From positions 1-28,414 of the forward strand of contig JAQGDQ010001706.1 in the NCBI GenBank assembly GCA_030141605.1: a stretch of DNA of 28,414 bases, in the 5' to 3' direction. The stretch comes from Tubiluchus corallicola (lineage: Eukaryota; Priapulida; Priapulimorpha; Priapulimorphida; Tubiluchidae). A program made the position numbers and the translations under genes. Positions 21,832-28,414 of this stretch are shown here, piece after piece. The number at the start of each line of letters is the position of its first letter. Positions within the stretch are counted from its first letter, which is position 1. The notes below the pieces were generated by a model. It was given only the letters and a program-made list of their open reading frames with translations. It was not told where the DNA came from and ran no database searches.

Positions 21832-22519
21832 ACACACATTCGATGGCTCACACGTGAGCACTTTGGTAAATTTGAATTTTTATCTTAAAGCTTTCCTAGT
21901 CTTAGTACAGCACTCCAATATCTTACAGTAGCACTTCCCTTCAATTTTCACTTTTGCAAAAACGTGCAACACGCTCGTGGAATATTTTAGCTGTTGAAAT
22001 TATGTTAGTTTGTGATGTCGTCAATAGTTGGGCTCGCCCGTCATTAATTAAGTTTTTAATCTATTATTTAATTATCAGAAACGCTTTTGCAGTATTAATT
22101 GTGTTAATATGTATATTTTTCGACAGACCTGAAAATGAGTTGAAAAAATCACTATTATTAACAGGATACAGATTGACTAGTTTAATCCATAGTATCAAAA
22201 TTAACCGAGAGTTTGCTTTTGTGATGACATGCCAGAAACTACGAAGTCAGTTTGTTCGTACGAAGATTTTACGATGATAAAATTCAGCCTCGTCCATAAT
22301 CTTAGTGGCTATGGGACATGTTTGTTAACTTCCACAACACTTTTGATATAAGTGCTACACAGATTATAAAACAATAACATTCCCTCTCACCCTTGGTGGT
22401 CCATACAAGGTTTGGGACTAATTTATTTTGTGTTTTTCTGTTTTTTACTGACTGCTTAATAAATTGCTCTAAATGACCAGTGAAACTAGCGGGAGAAAAG
22501 CAAAAGAAAAATATGATTG
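21832..22519. other. Right flank, no assignable gene
   Basis: Unique AT-rich sequence. A 107-codon open frame (21954-22277) uses a TTG start and gives a hydrophobic middle (about residues 37-55) followed by a basic part. It has no recognisable domain, and no splice or promoter context supports it. Confidence 0.5.
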
Positions 22520-22960
22520 AGAAATAGATAGACAAGTATGTAGATAAGTAGGTAGGTAGGTTGGCATGTAGGTAGGTAGGTGGGTGGTTGGGTGACTGGC
22601 TGGTAGGTAGGTAGGTAGGTCTGTAGGTAGCTGGGTGAGTGGGTGGTTGGGTGGCTGGCTAGGTAGGTAGGTAGGTGGCTGGCTAGGTAAGTAAATTGGT
22701 AGGTAGGTGGTTAGATAGGTAGGTAGGTAGGCAGGTAGGTAGGTAGGTAGGTAGGTAGGTAGGTAGGTAGGTAGGTAGGCAGGTAGGTAGGTAGATAGGT
22801 GGGTGGGTGATTGGGTGGCTGGCTAGGTAGGTAGGTAGGTAGATAGGTAGGTAAAGTAGGTAGGTGGGTGGGTAGATAGGTAGGTAGGTAGGTAGACAGG
22901 TTGGTGGGCAGGTAGGTAGGTAGGCAGTAATTAAGCAAATAGATAGATGGACAGAGAGAC
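22520..22960 (+). repeat. GGTA-type microsatellite array
   Basis: About 440 bp of (GGTA)n with GGTG, GGCT and AGAT variants, ending in GACAGA-type repeats. Minus-strand open frames through it (CLPTYLPTYLP-type products) are low-complexity artefacts. Confidence 0.95.
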
Positions 22961-23093
22961 AGAGAGACAGAAAATGACAGAGATGCAAGCATTATGGTCT
23001 GCTATGTGGACTACAGTTCGCATATCATTTTCATTTGAAAGATTTAATTTGTTGTGAAAAAATTATCTCAATGTATCAAATTTTGTGTTACAG

Positions 23094-23211
23094 AGAAGAG
23101 ATGGATGGACGGATATTTCCTGAAGTTGGTTGCTGACCTCATAGAGGTGGAAGCTGATGATTACGCTCGTGACATCACTCGAGTCTTCCGAGTCTTCTCC
23201 AACCAGTGGAA
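23094..23211 (+). pseudogene. Exon-like segment, unidentified gene
   Basis: A good acceptor (TTTTGTGTTACAG) precedes 118 nt of balanced base composition, ending at a possible GTATTT donor. The open frame reads RWMDGYFLKLVADLIEVEAD and continues DYARDITRVFRVFSNQW, which is far more protein-like (mixed, amphipathic, helix-prone) than the other open frames here. I do not recognise the family. Its leftover phase at the donor does not fit the next candidate exon (24075-24210), so they may not be consecutive, or one is decayed. It could be an exon of a real gene, a retrogene fragment or chance. Confidence 0.35.
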
Positions 23212-23337
23212 GTATTTTTTCATTTTCTTTTTTGCTTTGTGCACTAACAGTCAAAAGTGAGTGTAGCTTGTTTTACATTTTTATTCTACCTGGAGATTAT
23301 AATGCAATTATATTCAGCATCTTGATACTTGACACTT

Positions 23338-24026
23338 GACGGGCATCGGTGCGTCGGTGACGGGCATCGGTGCGTTCGGTGCGTCGGTGACGGGCATCGA
23401 TGCATTCGGTGACGGGCATCGGTGCGTCGGTGACGGGCATCGGTGCGTTCGGTGCGTCGGTGACGGGCATCGGTGCGTCGGTGACGGGCATCGATGCGTT
23501 CGGTGCATTCGGTGCGTCGGTGCGTTCAGTGACGAGCATCGGTGCGTCGGTGCGTTCAGTGACGGGCATCGGTGTGTCGGTGCGTTCAGTGACGGGCATC
23601 GGTGCATTCGGTGCGTTCGGTGCGTCGGTGACGGGCATCGGTGCGTCGGTGACGGGCATCGATGCGTTCGGTGATGGGCATTGGTGCGTTCGGTGCGTTC
23701 AGTGACGGGCATCGGTGCGTCGGTGACGGGCATCGATGCGTTCGGTGACGGGCATCGGTGCGTTCAGTGACGGGCATCGGTGCGTCGGTGACGGGCATCG
23801 ATGCGTTCGGTGCATTCGGTGCGTCGGTGCATTCAGTGACGAGCATCGGTGCGTCGGTGACGTGCATCGGTGCGTTCGGTGCGTCGGTGCGTTCAGTGAC
23901 GGGCATCGGTGTGTCGGTGCGTTCAGTGACGGGCATCGGTGCGTCGGTGACGGGCATCGATGCGTTCGGTGCGTCGGTGACGGGCATCGATGCGTTCGGT
24001 GCGTCGACCATGGCATCGGTGACGTG
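23338..24026 (+). repeat. CpG-rich compound minisatellite with higher-order repeats
   Basis: About 690 bp assembled almost wholly from a few short modules: GGTGACGGGCATC (13), GGTGCGTC (8), GGTGCGTTC (9), GATGCGTTC (9), and AGTGACGGGCATC variants. A longer block recurs: the segment with the rarer GACGAGCATC variant appears near 23532 and again near 23840, each followed by a GTGTGTCGG variant. It is GC- and CpG-rich in an AT-rich setting. Long open frames exist on both strands because the modules mostly lack stops. Since modules of 13 and 8 shift the frame, I do not regard any of these as a gene. Confidence 0.93.
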
Positions 24027-24074
24027 AATATCTGTACAAGAACTGCTCGTGTTGACTGTAATTTTTCTGTAAAG

Positions 24075-24210
24075 ACATGGAAACACAAAAGATGAAGAAA
24101 AGATTAAAGGAGGCTGAGGAAACTGCCAGTGAGCGCGAGAAGGAACAAGATGAAGAAGAAGAAGCACAGGCCATATTGACTATCTGCTGGACAATATTCG
24201 TGAATTTAGG
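24075..24210 (+). pseudogene. Exon-like segment, charged coiled-coil type, unidentified
   Basis: An acceptor-like TTTTTCTGTAAAG precedes 136 nt, and a strong donor (AGG followed by GTAAGAG) follows. One frame gives a highly charged helix (MKKRLKEAEETASEREKEQD and a run of E), then becomes unconvincing (ILTICWTIFVNL). In another frame the last part reads HIDYLLDNIREFR, which looks much more like protein. A one-base slip in the GAA repeat at about 24149-24161 would join the two frames. This suggests a decayed gene fragment or a sequencing/assembly slip. The family is not identified. Confidence 0.35.
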
Positions 24211-24704
24211 GTAAGAGTAGCCCAACGTGGACACACTGTGGGTTTTGTACCTTTAGAATTTGAACTTGCAGCTTAAAAATAGTAAAACACACTCGAAAAT
24301 TCAAATTTTAAGAGCACTGATCTTGCATTCATGTAGTAGATTCACTGACTAATTGTCAGCCAAACTCATAATTCACACAGATATCTCCAATTAAAGAGAC
24401 CATAGCAATGGTACTAATTAGAAGGCCAAGTCATGTAGTTGAGTTGTGGGCTTCACTAACGAACGTAAATGAAGAACTTGGCATTTTCGCTACATCAGAT
24501 ATAATATATTCATTAGCTTTACACGTTTCACTTAGCTCCGCATATAATCTTTTTTGGGATGGGAATTGAAACCCCCTACATCACAAACATAGCTAGACTC
24601 TGTAGTATCAATAATAGAGATGAGAGTGCCTAGACAAAGCCTAAATTTTTTAAAATTGTTATCAGCTTCATGAAAAAATCATTAATTAATACAAGTGGCA
24701 TTAA
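24211..24704. other. Unannotated AT-rich stretch
   Basis: No gene, tandem repeat or transposon end recognised. If the segment at 24075-24210 is an exon, this is the start of its downstream intron. Confidence 0.45.
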
Positions 24705-24911
24705 TTAATCGGAAAATGAAAGAGAAATACCCATTACTCTGCATTCGTCATCATAGGTAAGTATTTTACTGGTAACAGGAAGAGTTTTTCGCCATAAGAT
24801 AGCCAAGCCTCCTTGTGGTCTACCATCTGGTATTCCTGTAGAGAAATCGGTTGATGAAACTCCAGGCCATAGAATTCTGGGTGAATGCAAGATAGGTCTT
24901 TCAACTTTCAT
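24705..24911 (-). pseudogene. LINE endonuclease-domain fragment
   Basis: The 68-codon frame contains GRPQGGLAILWRKTL, the well-conserved GRP-x-GG-[LV]-A-[IV] segment of the apurinic-endonuclease-like (EEP) domain of non-LTR retrotransposons. It is followed by a V-x-S-x-I-x-x-Y-D-D-E-C-R stretch expected after it. An in-frame TAG directly precedes the first ATG, and the catalytic N-terminal and C-terminal parts of the domain are missing. It is a dead fragment. Its orientation is opposite to the LINE-like 3' tail that follows at 24960-25370. Confidence 0.75.
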
Positions 24912-24959
24912 CTACTCCCGAACCTGACTCCATAAAACGATTAAAAATGAATTTTTTTT

Positions 24960-25370
24960 AAAAAAAATTATGTAATGTAATGTAATAGGTGTTATGTTAG
25001 TTTTGTAATGTCAAATGTATAAATAGTGTAAATGTAATGAGTGAAATTTATGTAATGTAAAGCATGTTTCTGTTAATTGTGTCATGTCAAATGCATATAT
25101 AGTGTAAAATATGTCATGTAAAATTCAATGTATTTTTGTAATATTGTTTTGTAAAAATATTTTAATATGGTGTTTGTAAATATGTCCATTTATTGTACAT
25201 AACTCGGCCTTAGTTTTGCACTTTAGTTTTTTTAGTATGCACTGGACGCATTTGTCTTGAACAGTGTTGTTATTTTAACATTACGCTACGCTAAGGCTTA
25301 CTCAATTTTATTATAATGAGTGAACCATTTGAAAGACAAATAAAGAATTAATATATATATATATATATAG
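24960..25370 (+). mobile_element. LINE-like 3' untranslated end with TA tail
   Basis: An AT-rich region with two diverged copies (about 80 bp apart) of a block containing GTAATGTCAAATGTATAAAT or its variant. It ends in GACAAATAAAGAATTAATAT and a (TA)n tract. The ending closely resembles that of the better-defined LINE at 27740-27780 (GACAAATAAAGATTCTTATA then (TA)n), so the two probably belong to related families. Confidence 0.5.
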
Positions 25371-25742
25371 GTGTTCTAGCTCTTGTTTAGGCAACATCAT
25401 TTCTTGCAAAAGTAGCACAGAGAAAACGAGAGTGAGAGAGAGAGATAATTATTATTGTTATAACTCTATTTTATTATATATATCAACATAAATACATACA
25501 TAATATATATGAATTCCCTCTATTTGCAGGGACCAGTATGAACATTATTATAGTAAGTTAGAAAATAATTAGAATTATCCCTTTTAATATCACTGGTGAC
25601 TATGATAACAGTAAAACGCTTATTTACCTAATTTTATAAATAACTCTTGCTTTTATATTTTCATTGACGGGTAGCAATTTAATTTTATAAAATGACGTTA
25701 ACTGGACTTCACATTTTTAAAAATAAACTCCACGTTTTTCGG

Positions 25743-26150
25743 CTATATTTTCTCTTTAGCATTTTTAACAATTTCTACAAACGCATTAATAGCATTTCTA
25801 CTTCTTATTCTGTATATATCCTTAAGTTGCCTAGATGGAAGTGCAGTTTCAAGTTTCCTTCTGAGTTCGTTTTTTATTAGAGGACAGTTAAAAATTATAT
25901 GTTCTGGCGTTTGGCTGTTTGCATTGCATTTACACATATCAGTTTCTATCAGACCCATTCTATTGCTAAATTCATTACAACCTCTCCCTAATAATAAGTT
26001 GAAAGCAAGGGTTTCAATAACACGTTCAATTCTTGTTATTTGCAGATATAAAGGTTTTGTGCAAACTTTAACTTCTTCAAAAGGGTTTCCAGCTAACTGG
26101 TTGCAATGCAACAGTTTTCTTTTCCAAAGAAACTCTAAGAATTTTTGACA
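25743..26150 (-). pseudogene. LINE ORF2 C-terminal fragment with zinc knuckle
   Basis: The frame stays open upstream of the first start-like codon (it can be read from about 26150 through KFLEFLWKRKLLHCNQ). It contains an L-L-L-G-R-G segment and then CKCNANSQTPEHIIFNCPL, a C-x-C-x(8)-H-x(4)-C zinc-knuckle-like motif, ending at 25743. This C-terminal motif, with the preceding E-R-V-I-E-T-L-A-F-N-L-L-L-G-R-G, is characteristic of non-LTR elements of the I/R1/LOA-like groups. The reverse-transcriptase part is absent: the plus-strand microsatellite starting near 26178 sits where the upstream coding sequence should be. Confidence 0.75.
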
Positions 26151-26177
26151 TTCTTTCTTTGTGTATTTTATCTGTGT

Positions 26178-26578
<401 letters not shown>

Positions 26579-26845
26579 TACCTAACTGGTTTCTAGAAAA
26601 TCAGTTTTAAATAACTTTATAATAACGTTATAAATGAAAATATTGGTAATATTGATTTTCTGTTCATACAGCAGCGTGCAGCTGTTACTGGTTTTATGAT
26701 TAGTCTTGGAGGACTTTGGTTTCAAAGCTTCGATCTTTAGCTTATTTTAGCTGTTAGCTTGCGCAATCTCATTTGTTACTTGGGCCCAACTACGTGTCAT
26801 TCTGTTTGCATAACGCTTAGGAACTATTAACTAAAACGATAGCTA
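26579..26845. other. Short unannotated stretch
   Basis: Unique sequence with no recognisable feature between the microsatellite and the 43-bp triplication. Confidence 0.4.
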
Positions 26846-26972
26846 CGGTATAATGCATTACGGCTGCGTGTAGACTGGCAGATGGCAACGGTATAATGCA
26901 TGACGGCTGCGTGTAGACTGGCAGATGGCAACGGTATAATGCATGACGGCTGCGTGTAGACTGGCAGACTAC
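26846..26972 (+). repeat. 43-bp tandem triplication
   Basis: Three copies, starting at 26846, 26889 and 26932, of a 43-bp unit containing CGGTATAATGCATGACGGCT and TAGACTGGCAGATGGCAA. The first copy has CATTACGG for CATGACGG, and the third runs into the LINE reading frame. It sits exactly at the 5' edge of the LINE fragment. Confidence 0.93.
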
Positions 26973-27587
26973 ATGTGGTGTCAATCACATTGTGAAATTG
27001 ATCAACTAACAAAGGAAACTAAAACACTAATATATCAAACTTTAATTCTACCACACTTCTTATTTGGATGTACGCTACTTCAAAAAACCAAAAGAGAAAA
27101 TTACTTAAAATTAAATCTCCTTCAAAACTAAGCGTTGAGATTGATAGCTGGGTACTCATGCAAACGTAAGCCAGGTAGGCAAAAATTCAAAGCTTCAACA
27201 ACTAACCTGAGAAAAACTTTAAAATTCCCAATCATTGAAGCACACAAAGAATATTTCACTCTGCTTTTTATATTTAAATACATTAACAACATCAGCAAAC
27301 CATTCCAGAATAACAGATTTACCTTTTTTCCAAATCCTATCGTTAATTCCAGAACAAGCAATCTAAAACAAATTAGGACAAATACCCACTACGGAACGAA
27401 CTCTGGAATCAAGCAAGCAATTCTACTTTGGAATTCTCTACCATTACAGGTTAAACAAATCAAGTCCCTATCAGCATTTAAAACAAAATTAAAATCACAA
27501 ATATTAACCAGATATGAATACCATCACACCAGTACGACAACATACACACTAATTCAGAATTCATGTATCCACGGCCATATTAATTAA
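26943..27587 (+). pseudogene. CR1/jockey-type LINE reverse transcriptase, C-terminal fragment
   Basis: One frame runs through the segment, broken only by TAA at 27129-27131, where the family normally has an arginine in L-Q-N-R-A-L-R-L-I. Recognisable blocks in order are IYQTLILPHFLFG (the thumb-side I-Y-x-x-L-x-P-x-x-x-Y/F-G region), L-N-L-L-Q-N then ALRLIAGY, and near the end LLWNSLPLQVKQIKS followed by AFKTKLKS. The LWNSLP...FK signature is typical of CR1, L2, Rex and jockey C-termini. The palm with the catalytic Y/F-x-D-D motif is missing, so this is a 5'-truncated copy, the usual fate of LINE insertions. Its 3' untranslated part runs to about 27768. Confidence 0.85.
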
Positions 27588-27768
27588 ATAATAGTTTTTT
27601 TATTTTTTTGTGCATAGTTGTAAATATGTTTGATTTTATTCGTCGTTACTTTCCATTACTGCACAGTAGTTTAGATTGCACTGACGCATTTTATTAACTA
27701 ACACTGATTGATCATCTCTGTAAAGTTTTATCAGTGATTATCAATGTATTTTAATGACAAATAAAGAT
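27588..27768 (+). mobile_element. 3' untranslated end of the CR1/jockey-type LINE copy
   Basis: AT-rich sequence after the stop, ending GACAAATAAAGATTCTTATA and passing into (TA)n. The similar end at 25337-25370 supports a shared terminal signal. Confidence 0.6.
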
Positions 27769-27829
27769 TCTTATATATATATATATTATATATATATGAT
27801 TATATATATATATATATATATATATATAA
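27769..27829. repeat. TA dinucleotide repeat
   Basis: Impure (TA)n, interrupted once by TGAT, following the LINE 3' end. Confidence 0.95.
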
Positions 27830-27921
27830 TCAGGAATAAAACAAACGGGCAGCAATAATAACGAAAACAATAAATCGCGCACATATTGCAAGTTTAAATC
27901 AGAATTTAAGCAAGAAAACTA

Positions 27922-28363
27922 CAGGCAAACACGGTATAAGGTACTCGCTTATAAGGGACCACCAACACCGGTCTCCATTTCTCATAACGTTTTTCCCTAT
28001 AAAAATCTTCGTATATAAGGTACTCGGATATAAGAGACTTTCCGTTATAAGGGACGATATCTTCAGGTCCTGCGTAATAGAAACCCAGGTAAATTACCTT
28101 ACGTATAAGGGGCCCTATGATCAAAGCGGAATTGATCGATTTTTAGCCTCAAATTTTCACAAACAGCTCAGTTTCTGCGGTCACATACTTCACTGAAGGA
28201 GCTTCCTACATACCGTTTGCACTGAATGTGTAGCAATAATCCATGGGGAAAAGTACACGTCTAGATATACCCTCGGCCTGACTCAACTTCGGCTATAAGG
28301 GACACTGGATATAAGGGACGGTTTTTCCGGTCCCGAAATATCCCTTATATCCGAGGTTGACTG
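27922..28363 (+). mobile_element. Tigger/pogo-like MITE with TATAAGGGAC repeats
   Basis: A 442-bp element flanked by TA on both sides (27920-27921 and 28364-28365). Its ends are diverged inverted repeats: CAGGCAAACACGGTATAAGG on the left, and CAGTCAACCTCGGATATAAG reading inward from the right. CAGTCAACCTCGG-type ends with a TA target duplication are typical of Tigger/pogo relatives. The TATAAGGGAC or TATAAGGTACTCG phrase occurs about eight times in direct orientation (near 27934, 27950, 28014, 28029, 28044, 28105, 28294 and 28309) and once inverted at about 28340. There is no transposase; the 72-codon minus-strand open frame is a product of the repeats. Confidence 0.75.
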
Positions 28364-28365
28364 TA

Positions 28366-28414
28366 TTAACATTTCTGAAATTAAAAGATAATTCTAATTT
28401 ATAGATAACTGTAT
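28366..28414. other. Window end, nothing recognised
   Basis: AT-rich, too short to interpret. Confidence 0.4.

Noticed and set aside
21954-22277. 107-codon frame with a hydrophobic segment in the right flank
   Set aside because: Non-ATG start, AT-rich chance composition and no domain; mentioned only within the flank description.
22683-22992. Minus-strand frames of about 100 codons (YLPTYLP type)
   Set aside because: Translation of the GGTA/TACC microsatellite.
23297-24234. Several 90-193 codon frames on both strands of the CpG-rich minisatellite
   Set aside because: Products are low-complexity (MPVTDAP, GDGHRCV types), and the 8- and 13-bp modules shift the frame. Openness reflects the lack of stops in the modules.

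Overview
This is eukaryotic, almost certainly metazoan, repeat-rich DNA. It is AT-rich, with intron-like low-complexity sequence, tetranucleotide microsatellites, minisatellites, CR1/jockey-type LINE remnants, and pogo/Tigger-like DNA transposons with TA target duplications. There are no operons, ribosome binding sites or tRNA/rRNA genes. The repertoire fits an invertebrate, but nothing here fixes the phylum. I see no intact protein-coding gene.

The dominant structure is a giant inverted repeat. The left arm (2-9362) reappears in reverse complement as the right arm (12464-21831), around a 3.1 kb single-copy spacer (9363-12463). The arms are nearly identical. I found only a 3-bp, a roughly 12-bp and a 2-bp indel, plus scattered or clustered substitutions. 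Every element in the left arm therefore occurs again, in opposite orientation, in the right arm. Each arm holds, from outside in: a fold-back MITE-like segment, a possible solo LTR, a 26-bp minisatellite (9 copies), a pogo-like element keeping only the DNA-binding half of a broken transposase, a CA/CACG microsatellite with a telomere-like stub, a 46-48 bp perfect AT palindrome, a CTGT microsatellite joined to a LINE-like 3' tail, a second retroelement-like tail, and a 48-bp minisatellite (about 16 copies) running straight into a TATATAAG box.

The inner boundary of the repeat lies about 40 bp downstream of a second TATATAAG box, on the minus strand of the left side (9401-9408). That box is absent from the right side.

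The right flank (21832-28414) is not duplicated. It holds a GGTA-type microsatellite, two exon-like segments around a CpG-rich minisatellite with higher-order structure, fragments of at least three LINE copies (endonuclease, a C-terminal zinc knuckle, a reverse-transcriptase C-terminus with an in-frame stop), a long CTGT/CTAT/CTAC microsatellite, a 43-bp triplication, and a 442-bp Tigger-like MITE with repeated TATAAGGGAC-type motifs.

Nothing here forms a working multi-gene system. The main points of interest are the inverted duplication and what made it, or whether it is an assembly joining of two haplotypes, and the tandem arrays.
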